A DNA stretch of 64,000 bases from Pseudomonas fluorescens HK44. GTDB taxonomy: Bacteria; Pseudomonadota; Gammaproteobacteria; Pseudomonadales; Pseudomonadaceae. The DNA lies in assembly GCF_000217955.3 (NCBI RefSeq), contig NZ_AFOY02000008.1, forward strand, positions 62,001 to 126,000, written 5' to 3'. Shown in pieces: positions 39,807 through 47,455 of this stretch. The notes beneath the pieces are model-generated. The model searched no databases, was not told the origin of the DNA, and was given only the letters and a program-made list of their open reading frames with translations. Each line of letters opens with the position of its first letter. The first letter of the stretch is position 1. A program made the translations under genes and the position numbers.

Positions 39807-40082
39807 TCACTCGTCTTTGAACCCCGGTAAGCCTTGAACAGCACGCCATTTTTTCACTGTCTGTGTAACGCCCTCGGGGGAGTTATCTACGCCATCTTCC
39901 GGGTAGTAGATCAGGTCTGACCCTGCTGGATGCTGACTGATTTTCTCGAAGTGCAGCAGAAGCAAGTCGGCACGATCATCTGATTTTGCCTCTTGATCTT
40001 CCTTGGCGAGTTCTTCTAACAACTCGATAAACTCGGCTTCGGTGTATTCGGAAAAGCTCATTTTCAGGAGTGTGTCTGTCAT
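39807..40082 (-). CDS. immunity protein (Im family) cognate to the adjacent pyocin
   Basis: This is a 91-residue Im protein (MTDTLLKMSFSEYTEAEFIE) with helix 3 DLIYYP and end WRAVQGLPGFKDE. It starts seven bases after the pyocin stop codon on the same strand, the standard toxin-immunity arrangement. It should therefore protect against the DNase encoded at 40090-41421. Confidence 0.93.
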   Translation of the reverse strand: MTDTLLKMSFSEYTEAEFIELLEELAKEDQEAKSDDRADLLLLHFEKISQHPAGSDLIYYPEDGVDNSPEGVTQTVKKWRAVQGLPGFKDE

Positions 40083-40089
40083 GGCAGAT

Positions 40090-41421
40090 CTATTCGTTCC
40101 GGTGAAGGTCAATGTGGTTTTTTGGGGTATTTACTCGCAGGTTATCAACGTCATACACGTCACCACCCTCCGATACTTTGTCGAGGTGGTGCAGTTCATA
40201 GGACAGCCTACCTCCAACCCTGTCGGCTTTTCTTACCCGTGGAGCTTTGCCCGTGCGCATCCGGCTTACATTCTGCTCGATGAACTGGTCAGCAACCGCC
40301 GATTTTGAGACCGCTTCCCAAAGTGCGGACCTGAATTTATCGAAACTTTTGAAATTACGTCCTCTCAGTGCATCAGCCACTTCTGTAGGGATGGAAGCGC
40401 CCACTCCCGACCTTGCACCAATGAGCCAAACCCCCGACACATCCTCACCCACCCCCGTAACGCCACCAGGCTCATACCGGGCGTTGAGCACGATGTAAAT
40501 CGGCGCAAGCCCCGTATCCGCAGGAAACCAGATAATCGCGTCCTGGTACTCAGGCGGATGCTGCGGGTTCACCAATACTTTGTCGGATTGCTCGGTGGGC
40601 GGATACACCCACACAGTCGGCAATGGCGGGGCGCCTTCCAGTGCGGGGATGCCGAGTACATCATCGGGATTCGCCGCTGGGGTCCAGGTCAGGCCGATCC
40701 CGTTGCCGATGTCGGCAACAAACTTCTCGCCTTCCTGGATGGCCTTGATGACCGGGACAAATTCCCAGTCTTTCTTTGCGCCCGTGTAGAAGCCGTAAGC
40801 GCTGACGGAGCCGTCCGGCAATGTCTTCACGTTGATGCGGACACGGGTTCGCCCGGCATCCAGCATTGCGTACAGCTCGTTTTTGTAGAAGGCGCTGTCG
40901 GGCGAGAGGCTGGTGTTCGGCATCAGTAGCGCAACGGTGCCAACCGCCGCGCCTGCCGTCACAACTGCCGAGTCTGTCAGTAGGGTGAGTGCGAGAGAGC
41001 CGCCGAGACGTTGGGCAATAGCGCCGCCCGTTGCCGAACCACCGACCAGTTTCAGGGGCATCCCTTCGGCGGTGATTACTGCGCCGGTGCCAAGCACCGC
41101 CCACACGCCGTAGTTAGCCAGTTTCTCGAGGGGGACAAACCCTGACGGGTTGTTGTGATTGATGACGCCGTCCGGGAGGTTGCAGCTTTTGGCGAATACA
41201 CAGCCTTTGGTATCGGGTCGTTTCTGTTTTTCGGATTGTCTGGCGAGACTGTTTTCAGAGGCCTGTTGCCTGGCAAGCATGTCGTCGTAAGACTTTTGTC
41301 TGGCGTCACGCTCAGCGGTCTCGGACGGGGTCATGTCTCGCAGGTAGCGGACTCCGTTTCCACTACCGCCACCACCACCGCCATGTTTCCAGACTTGGGG
41401 TATGTCCTTGTTGCGAGCCAT
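40090..41421 (-). CDS. S-type pyocin / colicin-like bacteriocin with HNH DNase domain
   Basis: This is a 443-residue secreted bacteriocin that kills related strains by DNA cleavage. The N-terminus is Gly-rich (HGGGGGGSGNG) and followed by a charged helical segment. A hydrophobic Ala/Gly/Leu stretch lies near residues 105-175, then an S-type pyocin translocation domain at about 180-310. The C-terminal 120 residues match the colicin E9-class DNase: FKSFDKFRSALWEAVSK, GKAPRVRKADRVGG, and the HNH motif ELHH...NLRV...PKNHIDLH. MARNKDIPQ at 41421 is the chosen start. No lysis gene and no clear SOS box or P-box were found. It is followed by its immunity gene. Confidence 0.9.
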   Translation of the reverse strand: MARNKDIPQVWKHGGGGGGSGNGVRYLRDMTPSETAERDARQKSYDDMLARQQASENSLARQSEKQKRPDTKGCVFAKSCNLPDGVINHNNPSGFVPLEKLANYGVWAVLGTGAVITAEGMPLKLVGGSATGGAIAQRLGGSLALTLLTDSAVVTAGAAVGTVALLMPNTSLSPDSAFYKNELYAMLDAGRTRVRINVKTLPDGSVSAYGFYTGAKKDWEFVPVIKAIQEGEKFVADIGNGIGLTWTPAANPDDVLGIPALEGAPPLPTVWVYPPTEQSDKVLVNPQHPPEYQDAIIWFPADTGLAPIYIVLNARYEPGGVTGVGEDVSGVWLIGARSGVGASIPTEVADALRGRNFKSFDKFRSALWEAVSKSAVADQFIEQNVSRMRTGKAPRVRKADRVGGRLSYELHHLDKVSEGGDVYDVDNLRVNTPKNHIDLHRNE

Positions 41422-41568
41422 GGGGGTCCTTGTTCGTCCTTGGGGGAATCCCGGCATTTAGCTGCGGGACATTGACCCTACCGAGAACCTCAAGCTATGG
41501 CTGTGGGACGATTCCGAAATGCTGTGCTCCGTTTTCCGTTTGTGTCATTTCTTTGCTGGGGAGACATG

Positions 41569-41650
41569 AAAAGATCGCAGCCTGCGACAGCTCCTACCCC
41601 GATTTTTGTAGGAGCTGTCGCAGGTTCGGGCCGCGTTCGGACGATCTTTT
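41569..41650. repeat. REP-type inverted repeat (TGCGACAGCTCCTAC type)
   Basis: CCTGCGACAGCTCCTAC and its complement pair around a short loop, flanked by AAAGATCG and CGATCTTT. It lies between the pyocin gene and the direct-repeat copy of the ketosynthase tail. The rest of 41422-41666 shows no gene. Confidence 0.8.
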
Positions 41651-41666
41651 GATCTTGATGTGGCGC

Positions 41667-41768
41667 TTACGACCAGCGCCGAAAGATCAGCGACGTGTTA
41701 ACCCCACCAAAGGCAAAGTTGTTGTTCATCACGTACTGGCAGCTCATCTGGCGGAACTCGCCGCGCAG
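41667..41768. repeat. direct repeat, distal copy of the ketosynthase 3' end
   Basis: These 102 bases match 45028-45129 with a single mismatch (C/T at the tenth codon region). Sequence diverges sharply beyond 41768. With the copy at 45028 it bounds a 3.4-kb cassette. Confidence 0.92.
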
Positions 41769-41837
41769 ATAGTCTTGTTTACGGTATTCGGCCAGCATCC
41801 ATTGGGCGATGCACATGTCTTTATCTGTCCAAGTCAT
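41667..41837 (-). pseudogene. fusion ORF: unrelated 21 residues + duplicated ketosynthase tail
   Basis: The 56-residue frame begins MTWTDKDMCIAQWMLAEYRK. From DYLRGEFRQMSCQYVMNNN onward it is identical to the last 35 residues of the ketosynthase at 45028. It has no catalytic residues. A weak AGGA lies upstream of the ATG at 41837. It is best explained as debris from the duplication. Confidence 0.6.
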
Positions 41838-41865
41838 GACGCGGATTCCTGATGAAGCCCCTGGG

Positions 41866-42177
41866 TCACAATTGCAGATCGGGGCGCAAGAGGTGTTGTT
41901 CGAGAATGCGTTCAACCTGTTGTGGCGTTTTGCACGAGAACCACAGGTTAGCGGGATAAATCACCATGACCGGGCCGTGGTCGCAGCGGCCAAGGCAGCC
42001 CGATGCGTTGGCGCGCGATGTTCCTGGCTCACCCATTTTGGCGAGCTTGCGTTTTGCTGCGCTGAGCAGTTCATGAGCGCCTGAGCCCGAGCAACTACGG
42101 CGGCCATCGGGGCGCAAGTTGGTGCAAATCAGCACATGGTGCTCGTAGGCCAACGTCGGATTTTCTGCGTCATTCAT
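41866..42177 (-). CDS. thioredoxin-like [2Fe-2S] ferredoxin domain protein
   Basis: This is a 103-residue soluble protein. Cys18, Cys29, Cys61 and Cys65 (ICTNLRPDGRRSC and ASGCLGRC) give the C-x10-C ... C-x3-C pattern of thioredoxin-like [2Fe-2S] ferredoxins. It could pass electrons to the diiron-type protein encoded two genes upstream. It is the last complete gene of the leftward cassette, 19 bases after the EamA gene. Confidence 0.82.
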   Translation of the reverse strand: MNDAENPTLAYEHHVLICTNLRPDGRRSCSGSGAHELLSAAKRKLAKMGEPGTSRANASGCLGRCDHGPVMVIYPANLWFSCKTPQQVERILEQHLLRPDLQL

Positions 42178-42196
42178 AGGTGGTCACGACCGCTGT

Positions 42197-43093
42197 TCAA
42201 ACTTCGTCGGCAGGAACCGCGACTTTCGATGGTTCCAGATTGAGGGCGAGTACGCTCATCAGCACAATGACCGTTCCGACGATCACCATGGCCGAAGGGC
42301 GTTCGCTCAGAACCAGTGAGGCCATCAACATGGCTGTGGGCGGTATCAGGTAAAGCGAAATGGAGGCGCGACTCACGTTGCTCTGCGCCAGTACGTATGC
42401 CCAGGCGAGGTACGCAAGGGCGCTGGGGAAGATGCCCAGAATGAGCACCGCCAGGTTGACCGAAGTTGAGGCATTTTGCGCTTGGCTCCACAACCCTGGG
42501 ACGTATACAAGCAACAGTACCGTGCCCGACCAGATGGTGTAACACACCATCGTCAGCCCGTCGTAACGATGTGAATGGTGTTTTTGCAAGGCGAAATACA
42601 GACTCCATGAAAACGCCGCCAGCAGGATCAGCAGCCCGTGTGCGTCCAGCTCACCAAAACCACGGTCCCCGGTGACTACCACAGCGGCGCCGAGCAGGCC
42701 GCACAGCACACAGATCCATTGCCAGCCGTTGACCCGATCCTTGAATGCAAAATGTGCCAATAACGTGCTGAACAACGGCGTGGATTGTGCCAGTACGCTG
42801 GCGGCCCCAGCGCTAACGCCTTGTTGGCCGTAGTTGAGGGCTATGTGATGCAGGCTGACAGCAAAAAATCCCAGCACCGCCAGCAGCGGCAGGTCTTTCA
42901 GGCGCGGCAGGGAAATACGCATCACCGATGCGACCCCGGCCATGAACGTTGAGGCGATGAGGAATCGCATCAGTGCTAGATGACCGGGCTCGTAAGCCTT
43001 TAGTCCGATGTGAATTCCAATGGGGGAATAAGCCCAGCAAAGAATGACAAATATCGCCGCCAACGTGATTTTTAAGCTGGGCCTTGTATTCAT
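42197..43093 (-). CDS. EamA-family (DMT) exporter
   Basis: This is a 298-residue inner-membrane protein with ten predicted helices in two EamA repeats (residues about 10-140 and 155-290). Such proteins often export amino acids or small metabolites. The ATG at 43093 overlaps the TGA of the upstream gene (TGATG), so the two are translationally coupled. That suggests it exports a product of the haem-oxygenase-like enzyme; this is an inference. Confidence 0.85.
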   Translation of the reverse strand: MNTRPSLKITLAAIFVILCWAYSPIGIHIGLKAYEPGHLALMRFLIASTFMAGVASVMRISLPRLKDLPLLAVLGFFAVSLHHIALNYGQQGVSAGAASVLAQSTPLFSTLLAHFAFKDRVNGWQWICVLCGLLGAAVVVTGDRGFGELDAHGLLILLAAFSWSLYFALQKHHSHRYDGLTMVCYTIWSGTVLLLVYVPGLWSQAQNASTSVNLAVLILGIFPSALAYLAWAYVLAQSNVSRASISLYLIPPTAMLMASLVLSERPSAMVIVGTVIVLMSVLALNLEPSKVAVPADEV

Positions 43094-43863
43094 CAAATCG
43101 TCATCTTGGAAGCAACACGACTTTGCACACCGGGCATGGCACGAGCTATTCCGTTCCAGTATTGCTCAGTGATGTCCAAGAAGCGGTTGAACGAAGCGCG
43201 GACTTCCTCTATGTGCTGGTCGGTGGTGCATTCCTGGGTGGCGGCTTTCACGGCCTGGATTTTGTGTTCTTTTTCCGCATCCCCGATGTGGATGTAGAAA
43301 TACTCGCAGTGTTCATGAAAGTCGTCGTTATTGGCATACAGGTGCTGATAGTTGCGCGCTCCTTCGTACAAACGGGTGAGCATCGAATAGGCCAGCCACT
43401 CCTGAGCCAACAATGTGCCGAGCACATGGCGCGAATTGTTGTAGCGGCCACCGTCGGCGTACAAGCTCAACTGTTCGTGGATGAACGTGCGGGTGCTTTT
43501 CAGCACAGGCAGAGCTGTGAGTTCATCCATGCTGTACGGCCGATGAGCGAGACGGCTGAGAAGGTCGATCAAGTAGCTTTCCAGCAGGGCGAGGTGGGCC
43601 TTTTCCGGGTTGCCGTAGCCCATCTCGGAGTACAGGTTTTTGACGATTTCGACCTGAGCATGCAGGTTGTCAGCGCCCAGAAATGACAGGGCGACCATGC
43701 GAGAGGTCAGTGCGGTGCGGGCCAGGTAGTTTCGAGCAAACACCTCAACGTCGCCGAGGGAGAGTGTGCCTCCCATCCATCGTTGGTAGAACGTGTTATT
43801 CAAGGCTTTATGGGTGAACACGCTTTCGGCGAGGCACTGGATTTTGCGCTGAGATAACTCCAT
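43093..43863 (-). CDS. haem-oxygenase-like diiron protein (TenA/PqqC/CADD superfamily)
   Basis: This is a 256-residue all-helical protein of the iron-containing redox enzyme (HDO) type. Candidate metal ligands, counted from MELSQRKIQ, are Glu80, Glu87-x2-His90 (PEKAH), Glu155 (AQEWLAY), and His192, Asp195, His200 (HIGDAEKEH). Members catalyse oxidative decarboxylation, N-oxygenation or C-C cleavage of fatty or amino acids. The closest named function cannot be assigned here. The ATG at 43863 has AGGAG five bases upstream; a longer frame to 43974 runs through the regulatory region and is rejected. It is divergent from a LysR gene and coupled to an exporter. Confidence 0.78.
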   Translation of the reverse strand: MELSQRKIQCLAESVFTHKALNNTFYQRWMGGTLSLGDVEVFARNYLARTALTSRMVALSFLGADNLHAQVEIVKNLYSEMGYGNPEKAHLALLESYLIDLLSRLAHRPYSMDELTALPVLKSTRTFIHEQLSLYADGGRYNNSRHVLGTLLAQEWLAYSMLTRLYEGARNYQHLYANNDDFHEHCEYFYIHIGDAEKEHKIQAVKAATQECTTDQHIEEVRASFNRFLDITEQYWNGIARAMPGVQSRVASKMTI

Positions 43864-43942
43864 AAGAACTCCTGTTCGTCGGGGAAATGAAGGCGCTATA
43901 GCATCCGTGCAACGTGCGCCGATTGAAGTATCAAAAACACGC

Positions 43943-43961
43943 AGTCTCACTACAAGTGACT
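43943..43961. promoter_or_regulatory. candidate LysR operator in the cassette
   Basis: AGTC(T)CACT and AGTGACT form an interrupted inverted repeat between the divergent genes, 34 bases before the LysR ATG. It is a likely regulator-binding site. Confidence 0.45.
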
Positions 43962-43994
43962 TAAACTGACCCATGCATTCACTCTGGGTGAGCT

Positions 43995-44918
43995 ATGGAA
44001 TTGTCCCAACTGCGCATGTTCAAGACGGTTCACGACTTCGGCAGCATCGCGCGCGCTGCCGAGTTGCTGCACTGCGTGCCGTCCAATATCACCGCACGCC
44101 TCAAGTCCCTGGAGCGTGAGCTCGGCACACCGCTGTTTTTCCGCGATGGTCGAGGGTTGCGAATCACTCCTGCCGGGGAGGTATTTCTCGAGTACGCGAC
44201 GAAAATCCTGTGTTTGGCTGATGAAGCCCGGCGCGCGGTAGCGCCCACCAATACGCCTGGCGGTCCCCTGCGCATTGGCGCCATCGAGTCTAGTGCTACG
44301 GGACGGTTGCCCCGGTTATTGGCCAAGTACCATGCGCTGTACCCGCAGGTGTCGCTGGAGTTGAGCACCGGCACCTGGGCTCAATTGCTGGACGATACTC
44401 AGCATCACCGGCTTGATGGGGTGATCGTGGCGGTGAACATTGAACGCCCCGGTCTCAAGCGTTCAGTGATCTACCGTGAAGATTTGGTTCTCATCGCATC
44501 CGCGTCCCATGGGCCTTTACGCAAGGCGGCGGATTTGCAGGGTAAGGAAGTTTTCATGTGGCCCCCCGGCTGTCCGTACCGATTGGCACTGGAGCAGTGG
44601 CTGTTGCGCCATGATCAGGTGTTGCCGATCGTCAGCATTGCAAGCTATGGCACCATAGTTGGCTGTGTCAGTGCTGGTGCCGGCGTTTCGCTGGTTCCTC
44701 GCGGGATCTATGAGCAATACCGTCACAGTGCGGGTTGGCAAGGATATGAATTCCCGGACCTGACGAGTATCGACAACCTGTTTTACTGGCATGAAAACGC
44801 AGGTCGACACCCGGCTCGGGAAGCGTTTTTGGCTCTACTGCAGACAGAGTTCGAGGGCCCAACGGCGTTGGAAGGGGACATCGATATGACGCAGTCTCCT
44901 ACAAAATCCGCGTCTTGA
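43995..44918 (+). CDS. LysR-family transcriptional regulator of the cassette
   Basis: This is a 307-residue regulator. The N-terminal HTH (SQLRMFKTVHDFGSIARAAELL and VPSNITARLKSLERELGTPL) and the effector domain (GGPLRIGAIESSATGRLPRL) are typical of the CysB/PtxR-like branch. It is divergent from the haem-oxygenase-like gene, its probable target. The effector is unknown. Confidence 0.88.
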   Translation: MELSQLRMFKTVHDFGSIARAAELLHCVPSNITARLKSLERELGTPLFFRDGRGLRITPAGEVFLEYATKILCLADEARRAVAPTNTPGGPLRIGAIESSATGRLPRLLAKYHALYPQVSLELSTGTWAQLLDDTQHHRLDGVIVAVNIERPGLKRSVIYREDLVLIASASHGPLRKAADLQGKEVFMWPPGCPYRLALEQWLLRHDQVLPIVSIASYGTIVGCVSAGAGVSLVPRGIYEQYRHSAGWQGYEFPDLTSIDNLFYWHENAGRHPAREAFLALLQTEFEGPTALEGDIDMTQSPTKSAS

Positions 44919-45026
44919 ATGACTGAGCCTTTGCCAAATCCCCCTCAACGCGATCCCGACCATGTTCGCCTCGGCGTGACATTTACAGGTCTTGGTATCG
45001 GGGTCTCCTTGACCTTGAAGTTTTAA
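44919..45026 (+). CDS. possible 35-residue small protein (low confidence)
   Basis: The frame MTEPLPNPPQRDPDHVRLGV, ending LTLKF, begins one base after the LysR stop and ends one base before the direct repeat. It is Pro-rich at the N-terminus and beta-rich at the C-terminus. No good ribosome binding site is seen and no family is recognised. It may be chance. Confidence 0.2.
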   Translation: MTEPLPNPPQRDPDHVRLGVTFTGLGIGVSLTLKF

Positions 45027-45027
45027 G

Positions 45028-45129
45028 TTACGACCAGCGCCGAAAGATCAGCGACGTGTTAACCCCACCAAAGGCAAAGTTGTTGTTCATTACGTACTGG
45101 CAGCTCATCTGGCGGAACTCGCCGCGCAG
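45028..45129. repeat. direct repeat, proximal copy (native 3' end of the ketosynthase gene)
   Basis: It encodes the last 33 residues and stop of the ketosynthase and matches 41667-41768 with one mismatch. Confidence 0.92.
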
Positions 45130-46254
45130 GTAATCCAGTTCGCCGCAGCGTGGGTCGATGTCGTCGAGGTTGAAGGTGTGCGCGTACTCGTCGCTGTTCA
45201 TCATTTCGATGCTGAACCAGGACTCCAGTGCACCGCAGGCACCCAGAGTGTGACCGAGAAAGCTCTTCTGCGAGCTGATTGGCATGTGGCTGCCGAACAG
45301 GCTGTTGGTGGCCAGGGTTTCCGCGATGTCGCCCTGCTCGGTGGCGGTGCCGTGACCGTTCACGTAGCCGATGGCCGAGGGTTCCAGGCCTGCGTCTTCC
45401 AGTGCCAGCTCCATGGCTCGACGCATGGTGGTCTGCTCGGGACGGGTGGCGTGCTGGCCGTCGGCGTTGCTGCCAAAACCAACGATTTCGGCGTAAATGT
45501 GCGCACCACGGGTCAGTGCGTGTTCGAGTTCTTCGAGCACCAGCATGCCGCCGCCTTCACCGATCACCAGGCCATCGCGCGCACTGTCGTAAGGCCGTGG
45601 GCTGGTTTTCGGGGCGTCGTTTTTCAGGCTGGTGGCGTAGAGGGCGTCGAACACCATGGCTTCGGTCGGGCACAGCTCTTCGGCACCGCCGGCGAGCATC
45701 AGCGGCAGGCGGCCGAACTTGATCGCCTCGTAGGCATAACCGATGCCCTGGCTACCACTGGTGCAGGCGCTGGAGGTCGGGATCAAGCGCCCGGTGAGGC
45801 CAAAGAAAATGCTGATATTGGCCGCCGTGGTGTGCGGCATCATGCGCACGTAGGAGTTGGCGTTCAGGCCTTCAGCCACCGAATTGAGCAGCATCTTGCC
45901 GAACGCCTTGATCTCCTCGGTGCTGCCGGTGGATGAGCCGCAGGACACGCCCATGCGGCCGTCCTTGATCGACTCGTCACCGAGCAGGCCAGCATCGGCC
46001 AGCGCCTGCTCTGCCGCGCCGACCGCCAGCCGGGAAACCCGGCCCATGCTGCGCAACTGCTTGCGGGTCCAGTGGCTCGGGACGATGAAGTCATCGATGG
46101 GACCTGCCAGGCGCGTGTTCAGTTCGATGAAACGATCCCACTCGTCCATGCGGCGGATGCCACTGCGATTGGCCTTGAAGTTAGCGCGGATGGTCTCCCA
46201 GTCGCTGCCCAACGAGGTGATGCCGGCCATGCCGGTGACGACGACGCGTTTCAT
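45028..46254 (-). CDS. apeR: beta-ketoacyl-ACP synthase, ApeR-type
   Basis: This is a 408-residue FabF-like KS of the aryl polyene pathway. The active-site Cys lies in SSACTSGSQGIG, and the two His in NGHGTATEQGD and LGHTLGACGA. In described APE clusters a homodimeric KS of this type performs initial or general elongation steps. The ATG at 46254 overlaps the TGA of the ketoreductase gene (TGATG). Its 3' end is duplicated at 41667. Confidence 0.88.
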   Translation of the reverse strand: MKRVVVTGMAGITSLGSDWETIRANFKANRSGIRRMDEWDRFIELNTRLAGPIDDFIVPSHWTRKQLRSMGRVSRLAVGAAEQALADAGLLGDESIKDGRMGVSCGSSTGSTEEIKAFGKMLLNSVAEGLNANSYVRMMPHTTAANISIFFGLTGRLIPTSSACTSGSQGIGYAYEAIKFGRLPLMLAGGAEELCPTEAMVFDALYATSLKNDAPKTSPRPYDSARDGLVIGEGGGMLVLEELEHALTRGAHIYAEIVGFGSNADGQHATRPEQTTMRRAMELALEDAGLEPSAIGYVNGHGTATEQGDIAETLATNSLFGSHMPISSQKSFLGHTLGACGALESWFSIEMMNSDEYAHTFNLDDIDPRCGELDYLRGEFRQMSCQYVMNNNFAFGGVNTSLIFRRWS

Positions 46255-46982
46255 CAGCACAGGCCTCCGTTGACGGCCAGAACCTGCCGGGTGATATAGC
46301 CCGCTTCGGCGGACATCAGGAAATTCACCGCACTGGCCACCTCTTCAGGGGTGCCCATGCGTTGTGCAGGGATCATTTTCAGCAGTTCTTCCACGGGGAC
46401 GTTTTCGTCGAGCATCGCGGTGTCGATCAGACCCGGCGCGACGCAGTTGACGGTGATCTTGCGTTTGCCCAATTCGATGGCCAGGGCCTTGGCGGCACCG
46501 ATCAATCCGGCCTTGGAGGCGCTGTAGTTGACCTGCCCACGGTTGCCGATCAACCCGGAAACCGAGGTGATGCACACGATCCGCCCGGCGGCGCGACGAC
46601 GAATCATCGGCATCATCACCGGGTGCAGCACGTTATAAAAACCGTCGAGGTTGGTGCGCATCACCACGTCCCAGTCGTCCTCGCTCAGGGCCGGGAAGGC
46701 ACCGTCGCGGGTCAGGCCGGCGTTGAGCACCACGCCGTAATAGGCACCGTGGGTTTCCACATCGGTTTCCAGATGTGCCTTGCAGCTGGCGCGATCCGAG
46801 ACGTCGAATTGCAGGATGCGCGCGCGGCGTCCCAATGCTTCGATTTCGGCCTGAACGGCTTCGGCGTCGCTGCGACCGCTGCGGCAATGCAGTACCAGAT
46901 CAAAGCCGGCATGGGCCAGGCGTAGTGCGATGGCGCGGCCGATTCCACGGCTGGAACCGGTGACCAGTACGGAATCAGTCAA
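46254..46982 (-). CDS. apeQ: 3-oxoacyl-ACP reductase (FabG-like, ApeQ-type; TTG start)
   Basis: This is a 242-residue SDR enzyme that reduces the beta-keto group in each APE elongation round. It has the NADPH motif TGSSRGIGRA, catalytic Ser in SVSGLIGN, and YSASK. The start is TTG at 46982, overlapping the dehydratase stop as TTGA. It overlaps the next KS by one base. Confidence 0.9.
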   Translation of the reverse strand: MTDSVLVTGSSRGIGRAIALRLAHAGFDLVLHCRSGRSDAEAVQAEIEALGRRARILQFDVSDRASCKAHLETDVETHGAYYGVVLNAGLTRDGAFPALSEDDWDVVMRTNLDGFYNVLHPVMMPMIRRRAAGRIVCITSVSGLIGNRGQVNYSASKAGLIGAAKALAIELGKRKITVNCVAPGLIDTAMLDENVPVEELLKMIPAQRMGTPEEVASAVNFLMSAEAGYITRQVLAVNGGLC

Positions 46983-47455
46983 GGCTGGGCTCCAGTAGTG
47001 CTAGAAGAGTGGGGTTCATGTAAATAGTGAGCCGCCTCAGGTGGGCAGAACACATTCAGACGGGCCATGGCATGAATGCCGGGCGCCGTCAGGTGGCATT
47101 CGAAAACGCCCATGCCGTTGTCGTCTTCGAGCGAACGCAGGGCGTGGATCGTCAGTTCGCTGCCGACCGGGAAGTATTCCACATTACATTCAAATTTACG
47201 CGTGCCGAGCAGGAATCCAAGCCCAACCGGATTGCCTCGCTCACGTGCGCGACAGCCGGCGTACGCTGCCACGCTTTGTGCCATCAGCTCGATGCCGACC
47301 CAGGCCGGCAAACTGCCGTCTGGCTGGTTGAACAGGCCGCCGGGCTTGACGGTGAGGCGGGTGTGAATCTGTTCTTCGTCGAACGACAGCACGTGATCGA
47401 TAAGGATCATGTCACCCGCGTGGGGCAGCAGTTCGGCGAGAGGCCAATCAATCAT
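46979..47455 (-). CDS. apeP: hotdog-fold 3-hydroxyacyl-ACP dehydratase, ApeP-type
   Basis: This is a 158-residue FabA/FabZ-like protein. LLPHAGDMILIDHV carries the family His, and WVGIELMAQSVAAYAG is the central helix. In APE pathways it works with a second dehydratase (here fused to the ligase at 58999). It overlaps its neighbours by four bases on both sides. Confidence 0.85.
   Translation of the reverse strand: MIDWPLAELLPHAGDMILIDHVLSFDEEQIHTRLTVKPGGLFNQPDGSLPAWVGIELMAQSVAAYAGCRARERGNPVGLGFLLGTRKFECNVEYFPVGSELTIHALRSLEDDNGMGVFECHLTAPGIHAMARLNVFCPPEAAHYLHEPHSSSTTGAQP

Noticed and set aside
40090..41666. A lysis gene or SOS/P-box for the pyocin
   Set aside because: I looked upstream and downstream and saw no convincing lipoprotein-type lysis gene, LexA box or PrtN P-box.
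34446..45027. A prophage or integrative element with an integrase
   Set aside because: No integrase, transposase, phage structural gene or tRNA was found; only the 102-bp direct repeat suggests integration.
45178..45936. 252-residue plus-strand frame in the pigment cluster
   Set aside because: Antisense shadow of the ketosynthase gene.
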